From NCBI RefSeq assembly GCF_007859955.1, contig NZ_SJPR01000009.1:1-64000 (forward strand): a stretch of DNA of 64,000 bases, given 5' to 3'. The first letter of the stretch is position 1, and each line of letters starts with the position of its first letter. This document shows, piece by piece, positions 1 to 7,823 of this stretch. This stretch comes from Botrimarina colliarenosi. Lineage in GTDB: Bacteria > Planctomycetota > Planctomycetia > Pirellulales > Lacipirellulaceae. Below the pieces are notes generated by a model. The model had not been told where the DNA came from. It ran no database searches and saw only the letters and a program-made list of their open reading frames with translations. The position numbers were made by a program, and so were the translations under genes.

Positions 1-51
1 AACGGAACCCAGGAGAGTGAGCTGATGCAGGCGGCCGCGCAGACCCTGTGA
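1..51 (+). CDS. C-terminal end of a truncated gene
   Basis: An open frame runs from the first base and ends at TGA (49-51), giving only 16 residues (NGTQESELMQAAAQTL). There is too little to assign a family. It is listed because a strong hairpin wraps round its stop codon, as expected at the end of a real gene. It could equally be chance coding in GC-rich DNA. Confidence 0.35.
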   Translation, partial: NGTQESELMQAAAQTL

Positions 52-68
52 GGGGGTCTGCGGGCCGC
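31..68 (+). terminator. GC-rich hairpin around the stop codon
   Basis: Bases 31-36 pair with 63-68 and 38-46 pair with 54-62, giving 15 base pairs with one bulged G (37) and a 7-nt loop (47-53). The TGA stop of the truncated left-edge gene lies in the loop. No T-run follows, so this could be a weak intrinsic terminator or an mRNA-end stabiliser rather than a textbook terminator. Confidence 0.45.
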
Positions 69-192
69 TCCCCTACCAAGCCGGGGCACGCCGGAAAACT
101 ATGTGCGCAACTTGACGGACACTACCACGACACACGGTCTTGTTGAGATTCCTCTGGCGACAGATCTCTATGGCAACCGGGTAGCTGAATCC

Positions 193-213
193 CCCTCCCC
201 CGCGTGGGGAGGG
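193..213. terminator. CCCTCCCC/GGGGAGGG hairpin
   Basis: Eight bases (193-200) pair perfectly with 206-213 across a 5-nt loop. The sequence resembles the larger inverted repeat at 59611-59720, so it may be a short member of the same family of intergenic repeats. It lies in the roughly 300-bp gap between the left-edge gene and the minus-strand lipoprotein gene. I see nothing else in that gap. Confidence 0.35.
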
Positions 214-347
214 AAATCGGACGACTGAGTCGACACGGGAATGTCAACACGACCTCGGCAAGGGGTAGGCAACCGTGGCGGATTGTCGCGTGCGTTGTAG
301 CACGCGGAGAATCGACAAATCGTCCCTACTCACGGGCGAGCAAGAAC

Positions 348-788
348 TTACTTTGCCGGCCGCGGCACGACGATTTTGAAGGGCGTCTCGGCCGTGTCGA
401 CCATCAGCGGCGTTGTCGCGATGTTCGTGTAGTCGGTGTCGACGAGCGAGTTGCCCTTGTCGTCGACGGCGAACATGATCGCCACCTTGTGCTTGCCCGG
501 TACAAGGCCGTCGCCCGGCTTGTAGCTGGTGACCGAATCGAACCGGCCTTCGCTATTGAGGTCGGCGCCGCCGGCGCGGGGGTGGGCGGTCCCTTTCGCC
601 TCCGCCATCGGCTTGAAGATCACCTTGCCGACGGTAAGCGGTTCGCCGTCTTCGAAGTGGACGCTGCCGCTCGCGGCGACATAGGCGAACGGGCTGCCGT
701 TGTTGCAGCCTAGAGACGCACTAAATAGCAGAGCCAAGGCAGCCGAGGCGGTCAAACCACGTCGAGGATTCCGCACGTTGATCTCCAT
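348..788 (-). CDS. Small exported lipoprotein, transthyretin-like fold
   Basis: A 146-residue protein with an N-terminal hydrophobic stretch ending in SASLGC, a somewhat imperfect lipobox, so probably lipid-anchored. The rest has the pattern of small planctomycete carboxypeptidase-regulatory or transthyretin-like lipoproteins: a GSVHFEDGEPL strand near the start, GRFDSV in the middle and PGKHKVAIMF near the end. A start 48 bases further upstream would use TTG and overlap the previous gene. The ATG at 788 puts the signal peptide at the terminus and was preferred. It lies 40 bp after the DUF1559 gene and is probably its operon partner, an arrangement common in planctomycetes. Molecular role unknown. 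Confidence 0.75.
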   Translation of the reverse strand: MEINVRNPRRGLTASAALALLFSASLGCNNGSPFAYVAASGSVHFEDGEPLTVGKVIFKPMAEAKGTAHPRAGGADLNSEGRFDSVTSYKPGDGLVPGKHKVAIMFAVDDKGNSLVDTDYTNIATTPLMVDTAETPFKIVVPRPAK

Positions 789-828
789 CAGCGTCAGAGT
801 TGGTGTATGCCGAGCAGCGAAGCGTCCA

Positions 829-1962
829 CTATTCAAGCGACATCACATAGCCGTCTCTCGCGACGCAGAGGCGTTGCCAGGTGGCGAAGAGCTCGGGAGA
901 CGTGCTGCCATCGGTCGCGATGCCGCCGATTTTACTGGCAGCCGAGCCCTGGAAGGGCTGGACCCCCGATTCGATGAAGTCGGAGACGAAACGCACGCTC
1001 GCGTCAGCGAGGGCTGCATTGACGCCACCCGGGTGGAGGCTGCGAACGATCGACTGGCCGCTCCGCTGGTTGTAGCCGATCGACATGCATTCGGTTGCGA
1101 ACGCCGGCTTGTTTTGGCTAAGCACCGTCCCATCCATCAAGATGTCGTCGTCGTTGACGCAGTCGTTAATCGTCGTTGATCCGTTGGTGGCGTGACGGCA
1201 GTGCCAGCTCGAGCCACACATGCCCATCGCCCAAACGCCGCGACGATCTTCGGGCACGAGGCCGACCCGTAGTTCGGCGACCATTAGCGTCTTTGAGGTG
1301 CCGTCAGTGATTTGCCCTATCCGCAGGCCTTTGTTGATGGAACTAACGCCGACATTCCAGTCGTCCGCATAGGGGCGACCCTCGGTGTCGGTGTCCTTCC
1401 AGCTGTCGGGCCAGAACTGGATGCCATTGAGGCCGTAGTTGCCCCGCGCCCAGTTGCCGTCGGTGCTGCCGCTAACGATGCCACCACTCCCCTGCCGTGT
1501 GACCGATCCCGTAAAGGGGTTGCCGGCGCCCAGGTCACTTGGACAGAGCATGACCGCCAACTCGGCGCCCCGCTCGCTCCAGTCGCCCGCTTCGTCTGGT
1601 CCGGCGCCGTCGCTAATCCGTGCGTTAGGCACGTCGAGATCAAAGCGGTCGAAGAGATTCTGTTCCTCCAGAAAGGGGAGCGTCAGGATCGCCCAGTTGG
1701 GAGCCAGACGGGTGTCGACACCGACCGTCGGGGACTCGGTCTTCACCAGCGGGGGGAACTCCCCGTTCGTGTCGTGGTAGTTGTGCAGCCCGATCGCCAA
1801 GTTCTTGAGATTATTGACGCACTGCGTGCGACGGGCCGACTCCCGCGCGGCTTGCACCGCGGGCAGCAGCAACGCGACCAAGATACCGATGATCGCGATC
1901 ACCACCAGGAGCTCGACCAGCGTGAACGCCCCGAGCGAGCGGCGCCGAGTCAACTGACACAT
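829..1962 (-). CDS. DUF1559 protein with pilin-like N-terminus
   Basis: A 377-residue member of the planctomycete DUF1559 family. The N-terminus carries a type IV pilin-like prepilin segment ([14 protein letters not shown], about residues 13-26), then QAARESARRTQC and the family core. Near the C-terminus are ITDGTSKTLMVAE and the H-X9-DG-type signature (LHPGGVNAALADAS). The start is the ATG at 1962, preceded by GGAGG nine bases upstream; an upstream ATG at 2010 lacks such a site. The protein is probably held in the cytoplasmic membrane or assembled pseudopilin-style. No pilus assembly genes are present. It is third in a minus-strand run after two PEP-CTERM genes. Exact function unknown. Confidence 0.88.
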   Translation of the reverse strand: MCQLTRRRSLGAFTLVELLVVIAIIGILVALLLPAVQAARESARRTQCVNNLKNLAIGLHNYHDTNGEFPPLVKTESPTVGVDTRLAPNWAILTLPFLEEQNLFDRFDLDVPNARISDGAGPDEAGDWSERGAELAVMLCPSDLGAGNPFTGSVTRQGSGGIVSGSTDGNWARGNYGLNGIQFWPDSWKDTDTEGRPYADDWNVGVSSINKGLRIGQITDGTSKTLMVAELRVGLVPEDRRGVWAMGMCGSSWHCRHATNGSTTINDCVNDDDILMDGTVLSQNKPAFATECMSIGYNQRSGQSIVRSLHPGGVNAALADASVRFVSDFIESGVQPFQGSAASKIGGIATDGSTSPELFATWQRLCVARDGYVMSLE

Positions 1963-2149
1963 ACCTCTAGTCCTCCGAGACACCGCTGTTGTAAACCGCT
2001 TCTCGAACATGAAATAACCCGGAAACCGATGGCTACTTTCTTAACGCGGCTCTTAGCCACAACGCGATCGCTTCTTGTAGACATCACATGACTTAAGCAT
2101 TGGATTCGCGTCGCCGCTGTTCCAATGGAAGAAACTTCCCCGCTAGCAA

Positions 2150-3661
2150 TTAGCGATCAACACGCGACCGCATCGCGATCGAGGTGACTGCAAAGGCAAT
2201 CAGGACCGCCGCCGTCGGCTCAGGAACCGCTGCGATGGCGGCTTCGGCTACGATCGACCGCACACGGAAATTGTCGATCGTGAAGACGACGTCTTCCGAG
2301 AGGACACTCATGTTGCTCGCCAAGTGGAATGTCAGATAGCCGGTGTCCTCGTAGAGGCCGACGTCTGTGATCGACATGCCGTTGGTATCGCTCCCTCCGA
2401 CATCAACAAATTGCGACAACTGCAACTCGACGGTTGTGGGTTCACCCGACCCGATACTGGCGAACGGGATTGCGCCAGCGTTGTTCTGGAAGAAGGGATC
2501 GCCCGTGTTGCTCGGACCGCCATCGGCCGCGATCGCCATGTGCAAAATCAGGTAGCCGGGATTGTCATTCGGGAACTGGTCTTCGACCGTGACATCGAAC
2601 GCGATCGCGTAGGCGTCGGGGTTGTTCAGGGCGGTGACGAGTTCGTCGATCCGAGCCTGGACGACGGGATCGGGACCTCCGCCAACGGCGCCGTAGTTGT
2701 CCGACCACGCTGTGTAGTCGGCGGCGCCGACATCGCCCGTGGCGCCGGGGTCGCGGTTGGGCAGCGCGAACGACATCCCCTGGTTGTCTCGCCAGACGGT
2801 GTAGTCGGCGGCGTCGACCGACCCGTTGTTGCTGTAGTCACCGATCGGCGGGGTGCTGTTCGCGAAGGCGTCGAGTGAGAAAGCGGTGCCCCATTCAAAG
2901 CTGTTGGCGGTGGGGTGACGCGTGATCTGGAGGGCGTTGACGCCGTCCGTCGCGCCGATGGCCGGACTTCCGACCGATCCCTGGCGGACCACCACGTCGT
3001 GGGCGCCCGCCACGATCGGCGGCGCGTCCCAACCCTGCAGGTCCGCGCCGTTCTCCCAAGAGAAAAGAAGGGTGTCCAGAAGCGTCGGCGGCTCCGGCGA
3101 CGTGCTGACGGTCGCCATAGCGCCGTCGTAGCCGCCGAGGAACTCGTCCCCGCCGAAGAACTCGATGCCGAACGACGTGATGTCAGACGGGTCACCGCCA
3201 AGCGACGTGATCTGCATCGGAGTGATCGAGAAGGTGACGGGACTCGCACCGAGCGTCAGCGCCTGGCCGTTGCCGGTAAAGATCGAGCCCCCCGCGGAAC
3301 GGACAAACACCTGAGCGCTGATGTTTGGCAATCCTTCCGGAGCGATCACCGGGTTGCTGAGGGTTAACGAGAACGCGTTGAGGCCCGTGAGGTCGGCCGT
3401 CACCGGCGCCTCGACCGCGACGCGGAAGAGGTCGTCGTTGATGTCGTAGTCCGTTTTGAAAGTCAGCGTGGCGGCGTCCGATCCCGTAGCGGTCAGAGCT
3501 TGGAGCGCCGCCATATCGGGGTCGGGATTGTCGATAAAGTCGGCGAAAGCCAGGTTAAGGAAGTCGGCCTGGCTGGGGCTGAAGATCGTCTGGGCCGCCG
3601 CTGGTGCGGCCAGCGCGGCGCTGACGATCAAGGCCAGGAGGGGCTGCGTCTTGCGGGTCAT
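2150..3661 (-). CDS. PEP-CTERM surface protein with internal dockerin-like segment
   Basis: A 503-residue exported protein: signal peptide (about 1-24, ending AAAQ), an N-terminal beta-rich domain (about 25-190), a second beta-sandwich region (about 195-470) and a VPEP sorting tail with one membrane segment and basic end. A dockerin-like pair ([12 protein letters not shown], then VGAADYTAWSDNYG) sits at about residues 272-330, in the middle of the second region rather than next to the tail as in the other proteins here. No catalytic motif is evident; a carbohydrate-binding or structural role on the envelope is inferred. It follows gene 3885-5111 after a 223-bp gap containing a hairpin. Confidence 0.85.
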   Translation of the reverse strand: MTRKTQPLLALIVSAALAAPAAAQTIFSPSQADFLNLAFADFIDNPDPDMAALQALTATGSDAATLTFKTDYDINDDLFRVAVEAPVTADLTGLNAFSLTLSNPVIAPEGLPNISAQVFVRSAGGSIFTGNGQALTLGASPVTFSITPMQITSLGGDPSDITSFGIEFFGGDEFLGGYDGAMATVSTSPEPPTLLDTLLFSWENGADLQGWDAPPIVAGAHDVVVRQGSVGSPAIGATDGVNALQITRHPTANSFEWGTAFSLDAFANSTPPIGDYSNNGSVDAADYTVWRDNQGMSFALPNRDPGATGDVGAADYTAWSDNYGAVGGGPDPVVQARIDELVTALNNPDAYAIAFDVTVEDQFPNDNPGYLILHMAIAADGGPSNTGDPFFQNNAGAIPFASIGSGEPTTVELQLSQFVDVGGSDTNGMSITDVGLYEDTGYLTFHLASNMSVLSEDVVFTIDNFRVRSIVAEAAIAAVPEPTAAVLIAFAVTSIAMRSRVDR

Positions 3662-3809
3662 GGTCGTCGCCTTCTAGGGGCTGAGCTGCTCCGGAAAGCC
3701 GCGAATGCGGCAGATAAGTCGTTCCAATCTCCCGAAGGAGGAGCAAGGCAATCGACGCCGCCCCACCCCGGTAACGGCAGCCGACTGTCCTTCTCTCCGG
3801 CCGGCACGC

Positions 3810-3829
3810 CGGCGCCCATGTGGGCGCCG
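3810..3829 (-). terminator. Intergenic hairpin between two PEP-CTERM genes
   Basis: Bases 3810-3817 pair perfectly with 3822-3829 around an ATGT loop, inside a wider block of repeated GGCGCC. There is no T-run on either strand, so partial termination or RNA stabilisation that sets the ratio of the two surface proteins is more likely than full termination. The rest of the 3662-3884 gap shows no recognisable gene. Confidence 0.4.
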
Positions 3830-3857
3830 AGGCGCCGGTCAGATCGTCTACACTGCG

Positions 3858-3894
3858 AAGTTGCTTTAACGCCGATAAGTTGCTTTAACGCCGA
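3858..3894. repeat. 18-bp tandem duplication across a stop codon
   Basis: The 18 bases at 3858-3875 recur exactly at 3877-3894 with one base between (period 19). The second copy contains the TAA stop of the PEP-CTERM gene 3885-5111, so the duplication sits at the very end of that gene. It looks like replication slippage. Confidence 0.7.
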
Positions 3895-5111
3895 CGGACG
3901 GCGGAAGCCGCCAAGCCGACGATCAGCACGAGCGCGGCGGAGCCGGGCTCGGGAATCGTTGTCAGGACAACGCTCTGGACCTGGATCTGAAGGGCTCCGC
4001 CCGCGTGCGGGTCGAGGTTCAGGCCAATCCATTGCGTCAGGTCGAGGTCGCCGCCCGCACCGAGCGCCGCCAACGGGAACGAGAGCGTGTGGTACGCGCC
4101 GTCGGCCGTTAGCGTCTGGCTCGTCCCGCCATAGTTGAAGGCGTTGCTGTCGGCTCGGTCGGCGTACTGGGCGAAGAACTGCACGCCCACCTCGCTGGCG
4201 CCGCCGGCTCCGGCAGTCGCCTTCATGGTGACTTCGGCGAAATCGTAGTTTGAGATATCCAACGGGCGGGACGAGAAGTCGACCGCAAGGGCGTTGCCGT
4301 TGCCCCACGCGACCGCGCCACCCGACTCGTCACCGGGGTCCCCCGTGCCGCCGAGGTCGACCCAGCGGAGGGCGCCACTGAGCAGGCTCAGGCCGGCTTG
4401 GCTATCGGCGGCGCCGCCGCTGATTCCGAGCTCGTCGAACTTCACGACGGCGTTCTCAAGATTCGCGGGCGACAAGGAGTAATCGGCGATGACGCGTTGG
4501 GACAAGCCTGGACCAACCGAACGCAACTCGCCGAGTTCCCATGTCAACGGTGAGGCCTCGCCGCTGCCGAAGATCTGCACGCCGATCGCCCGGACGAACT
4601 CCAACTGGTCGGCCGAGATGCCCGAGCCGGCGAAGCTGACCGAGACCGTGCTCATGCCGCCGGGATCAACGGTAAACGAGCTGCTCGTAAAGAAGCCGCA
4701 ACAGCCCGACCCGTCGTCCGGCTGGAAGAAGAGCTGGCCGCTGATGCTGTTCGCGCCGTTGTGGGAGATGTCGAGTTCAAACTCGGTGAGACCCAAGAGG
4801 TCTGTGCCGCCGGCGTCGAAGAAGCCGCCCGACGCATTCGCGGCCGATTCCTTAGCGACATTGAAGCCATCACTGATGGCCCAGTCACTGCCAGCAACCG
4901 ACTCGGTGACGGTCAGGACGCCGTCGGTCGCATTGCTAAGCGTGGTGGCGCCGGCGCCAAAGCCGTACGACCAGCCTTCGACGCTGTCTCCGAGCGCCGA
5001 GCCGAAGGAGTGATCCCACGTGTAGAGCACGCCCGGCGACTGGGCCGACGCAAGACTTGCCGCCGCCGCCATGCTGACAACCGCTACGAACTTCAATCGA
5101 TGCAGACTCAC
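3885..5111 (-). CDS. PEP-CTERM surface protein, no dockerin segment
   Basis: A 408-residue exported protein with a signal peptide ending ASAQ, two beta-rich halves resembling carbohydrate-binding modules (about residues 30-190 and 205-375) and the tail TIPEPGSAALVLIVGL followed by RRR. I chose the GTG at 5111 because GGAGAA lies six bases upstream and the signal peptide then starts directly; a start at 5171 only adds a polar leader. It is the first gene of the minus-strand run of the mannan locus, with a candidate LacI-type operator 163 bp upstream. No enzyme motif is seen; mannan binding at the cell surface is an inference from position. Confidence 0.83.
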   Translation of the reverse strand: MSLHRLKFVAVVSMAAAASLASAQSPGVLYTWDHSFGSALGDSVEGWSYGFGAGATTLSNATDGVLTVTESVAGSDWAISDGFNVAKESAANASGGFFDAGGTDLLGLTEFELDISHNGANSISGQLFFQPDDGSGCCGFFTSSSFTVDPGGMSTVSVSFAGSGISADQLEFVRAIGVQIFGSGEASPLTWELGELRSVGPGLSQRVIADYSLSPANLENAVVKFDELGISGGAADSQAGLSLLSGALRWVDLGGTGDPGDESGGAVAWGNGNALAVDFSSRPLDISNYDFAEVTMKATAGAGGASEVGVQFFAQYADRADSNAFNYGGTSQTLTADGAYHTLSFPLAALGAGGDLDLTQWIGLNLDPHAGGALQIQVQSVVLTTIPEPGSAALVLIVGLAASAVRRR

Positions 5112-5225
5112 TGGTACTTCTCCAACAGATAAGGGAAGAAGGTTCGCCCTCGTGACAACAGCACTCCGCACGAACTACCCGCGCGTCTCGGCGGGGCCCA
5201 CGCTACTGCCGCACTTGCGGGCCTA

Positions 5226-5247
5226 ACTTGAAAAGCGACTTGAAAAG
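5226..5247. repeat. Direct repeat ACTTGAAAAG x2
   Basis: The decamer at 5226-5235 recurs at 5238-5247 (period 12). It shares ACTTGAA with the operator candidate at 5274-5291 and lies between that site and the PEP-CTERM gene. It could be an extra protein-binding site or chance AT-rich sequence. Confidence 0.35.
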
Positions 5248-5273
5248 GAATGCCACGGACCTCGTCCGCGGGC

Positions 5274-5291
5274 TGTTAAACTACTTGAACA
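5274..5291. promoter_or_regulatory. Candidate LacI-type operator, site 1
   Basis: TGTTAAACTACTTGAACA is an 18-bp near-palindrome: arms TGTTAAA and TTGAACA differ from perfect symmetry at one position, around a CTAC centre. The geometry AA-N4-TT matches LacI-family operators, with central TA in place of the usual CG. It is 163 bp upstream of the PEP-CTERM gene ending at 5111 and shares its core with the sites at 6512 and 13356. Confidence 0.6.
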
Positions 5292-5362
5292 TGAAGCTAA
5301 TATCGCTTCAACCCTTTGTCCAATGGAATCATCTGATTTTTTGGCGACCGGGAAGGCGGGGG

Positions 5363-6439
5363 CTATTCCACGGCATCCGCGGCGGCGGGACCGGTCGAGT
5401 CGCGGAGGATCAGGTCCCCGTCGACACGGACGTTTGAGAAGGGGCCCGCTCCGGCGTCTCCGTCGGAGGACAACCGGCGCAAAACCAAAGACGCCGCTTG
5501 ATCGCCGATCTCTCGCGCACGCTGTCGCACGGTTGTCAGCGGTGGCGACATGGTGGCGGCGAAGTCGAGGTCGGCGAAACCGACGACGGATAGGTCTTCG
5601 GGGATGCGTACCCCCAGTTTAGAAGCCGCTTGGTAGACGTACGCGGCTTCGTGGTCGGTGGCGGCGAAGACCGCGGTTGGCCGGAGGCGACTGCGGAGGA
5701 GTTGGGTGGCGACCTCGGCGCCGTTGTTCCCCTCGGCGTTCAGGCGCCAGACACGCAATTCGGCCTCGGGACACCCCCGCTCGATCGCCGCTTCGAATGA
5801 CTTACGTCGCTCGAGCGCCCATGTTTGCGCGGGGGTCTCGCGGGTGCTGATAACGGCAATCCGCCGGTGCCCGAGGTCGAGGAGGTGCTTCGCGACCATC
5901 GCTGTCGCCGACTGCTCGTTCGTTGCGACGGTGTCCCAGAGCGGTTGATCCGGGTGGTGATCGATCGTGACGATCGGGACGGCGCGGTCGCGAAACTCCG
6001 GCAGGTGCTCGCGGTAAGCCATGCCAATGGGGGGCCACAGAACGAAGGCGTCAACACGCCGGTCGAGCAGCCGGTTGATCAACTCGAGGCCCCGTTTCTC
6101 GTCGGCCTCGAACTGGGGCATGTGCTCCAGGTCGCCGATCCAGACCGTGATCGGCAAGAAGTCCGCCTCCGCGAACCGGGCGTGAATCCCCGAAAGGACG
6201 GCGATCCAGAACGAGTCGTAGGGCGGGATCATCACTCCCACCGTGCGGGTCCGACCGGTCTGAATACCGTTGACCAGCAGATTGGGCCGCCAGCCGAGTC
6301 GCCGCGACGCTTCGAGGACCCGTTGGCAGGTCTCTTCGCCGAAACGCGATTCTTCCCCGCGCAGGATGCGAGAGGCGGCGCTAATCGAGACATTCGCCGC
6401 TTCGGCGACATCTTTGAGACGGGGAACTCGCTTTGACAT
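5363..6439 (-). CDS. LacI-family transcriptional regulator
   Basis: A 358-residue repressor-type protein. Residues about 5-26 form the LacI helix-turn-helix (LKDVAEAANVSISAASRIL), followed by the hinge and a periplasmic-binding-protein-like effector domain from about residue 62 (TRTVGVMIPPYDSFW, then GLELINRLLDRRVDAF and VVGFADLDFAATMSPPLTTV). Full length for the family. It is divergent from the GH130-symporter-GH5 genes and downstream of the PEP-CTERM promoter region, so it most likely controls the mannan locus in response to an imported manno-oligosaccharide or its product. Three related palindromes next to mannan-locus genes are its candidate operators, one being 73 bp upstream of its own start, which suggests autoregulation. 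Confidence 0.92.
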   Translation of the reverse strand: MSKRVPRLKDVAEAANVSISAASRILRGEESRFGEETCQRVLEASRRLGWRPNLLVNGIQTGRTRTVGVMIPPYDSFWIAVLSGIHARFAEADFLPITVWIGDLEHMPQFEADEKRGLELINRLLDRRVDAFVLWPPIGMAYREHLPEFRDRAVPIVTIDHHPDQPLWDTVATNEQSATAMVAKHLLDLGHRRIAVISTRETPAQTWALERRKSFEAAIERGCPEAELRVWRLNAEGNNGAEVATQLLRSRLRPTAVFAATDHEAAYVYQAASKLGVRIPEDLSVVGFADLDFAATMSPPLTTVRQRAREIGDQAASLVLRRLSSDGDAGAGPFSNVRVDGDLILRDSTGPAAADAVE

Positions 6440-6511
6440 TCGGCTTACTCTAGCTGTCTGCTCGGAAAGCCGCCAGGAGATCGGTCGGCTTGAGAGGAAC
6501 CCAAGACCCGC

Positions 6512-6529
6512 TGATAAACTACTTGAGCA
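6512..6529. promoter_or_regulatory. Candidate LacI-type operator, site 2
   Basis: TGATAAACTACTTGAGCA lies in the divergent region, 73 bp upstream of the LacI start and 170 bp upstream of the chosen GH130 start. It shares AAACTACTTGA with site 1; the arms TGATAAA and TTGAGCA mismatch at two positions. One bound site here could control both directions. Confidence 0.6.
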
Positions 6530-6698
6530 GGTCGCTCGCGTTGGTTACGCTCACCGGAAGTGGAGAGTCGCTACGGCGCCTAGCGCTGGGCGACGCCCTC
6601 TCCACGGCAGACCCCCTCTTCTACCGCCGGTGACAACCGCGGCAAGCATTGGATCGGCGGGCTCCTCCCGTCTTCTCCACGTAAACGAGGCAGCGACG

Positions 6699-7724
6699 GT
6701 GGCAGAAGCACTCGGTACACGAACCGTCTCGGGCGGCTCGACGAATGGCTCGGTAGGACCGGCCATCCCCTGGCAAGATCGGCCGGCGGGCAGCAAGGCC
6801 CTAGTCTGGCGTCACCGCGAGAACCCCGTGATTCCCCGGGCGCCGATGCCAGGCGTGCAAGGGATCTACAACAGCGCCGTGACGCCTTTCGGCGACGGCT
6901 TCGCCGCCGTCTTCCGTCTTGAGAAAACCGACCGCTTCCCCCGCTTGCATGTCGGCTGGAGCGAGGACGCTCTCGATTGGCAGATCGAGCCCGAACCGGT
7001 TGTGTTCTCCAACTGGACCGACGCCCCCAGCCATTACGCGTACGACCCCCGTGTCACCGCGATCGACGGCGAGTACATCGTCCAATGGTGCGGCGGCCAC
7101 AACGGGCCGACGATCAGCCTCGCGCGCACCAAAGACTTCCGGACCTTCGAGCGACTCGAGAACGCCTTCCTGCCGTTCAATCGCAATGGCGTGCTCTTCC
7201 CGCGGAAGATCAACGGCAACTACTACATGCTCAGCCGTCCGAGCGATAATGGGCACACGCCGTTCGGCGACATCTACCTGAGTGAGAGCCCGAACCTTGT
7301 GCACTGGGGCCGGCACCGCTTCGTCATGGGCAAGGGGGGCGACCAAGTCGGCCAGTGGTGGCAACGCACCAAGATCGGCGCCGGCCCGGTGCCGATCGAG
7401 ACGCCCGAAGGGTGGGTCATGATCTACCACGGCGTCATCGACACCTGTAACGGCTTCGTCTACAGCATGGGGGTCGCGATCCTCGACCTCGACGAGCCGT
7501 GGCGGGTCCTCTACCGCACCAACCAGCACGTGCTGACTCCCGAGGCGCCCTACGAGGTGTCGGGCCACGTGCCGAATGTGGTGTTCCCCGTCGCCGCGCT
7601 CCATGATCAGCCGACGGGCCGCCTCGCGATTTACTACGGCGCCGCCGACACCTGTACCGCGCTCGCTTATACGAACCTCAACGAACTCATCGAATTCACT
7701 AAGGCGAACTCGGCGGTCTTTTAG
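6699..7724 (+). CDS. GH130 beta-mannoside phosphorylase
   Basis: A cytoplasmic glycoside phosphorylase of family GH130, which splits beta-1,4-linked mannosides with phosphate to give mannose 1-phosphate. The five-bladed propeller family is visible from IPWQDRPAG near the N-terminus, through FNSAV-like YNSAVTPFG, YAYDPRVT (D116 at the catalytic aspartate position), WCGGHNGPTISLA, RDGVLFP-like RNGVLFPRKI and WVMIYHGV. The open frame continues far upstream over the promoter and operator, so an internal start was chosen: GTG at 6699 after GAGG, giving 341 residues, normal for the family, and no signal peptide. Whether it prefers mannosyl-glucose or manno-oligosaccharides cannot be decided. It leads the GH130-symporter-GH5 run. 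Confidence 0.85.
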   Translation: MAEALGTRTVSGGSTNGSVGPAIPWQDRPAGSKALVWRHRENPVIPRAPMPGVQGIYNSAVTPFGDGFAAVFRLEKTDRFPRLHVGWSEDALDWQIEPEPVVFSNWTDAPSHYAYDPRVTAIDGEYIVQWCGGHNGPTISLARTKDFRTFERLENAFLPFNRNGVLFPRKINGNYYMLSRPSDNGHTPFGDIYLSESPNLVHWGRHRFVMGKGGDQVGQWWQRTKIGAGPVPIETPEGWVMIYHGVIDTCNGFVYSMGVAILDLDEPWRVLYRTNQHVLTPEAPYEVSGHVPNVVFPVAALHDQPTGRLAIYYGAADTCTALAYTNLNELIEFTKANSAVF

Positions 7725-7823
7725 CCGAGCCGATTAAAGCCATTGCGGACCGGCGCCGAGACGACCTCGGCGTCCCGTTGGCGGCTGCGCCGCCCCCCTG
7801 CCCTTGCCGCTGCACGGAATCGC

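Noticed and set aside
6270-6698. N-terminal extension of the GH130 open frame
   Set aside because: It overlaps the LacI gene and the operator and is arginine/serine-rich without similarity to GH130 enzymes.
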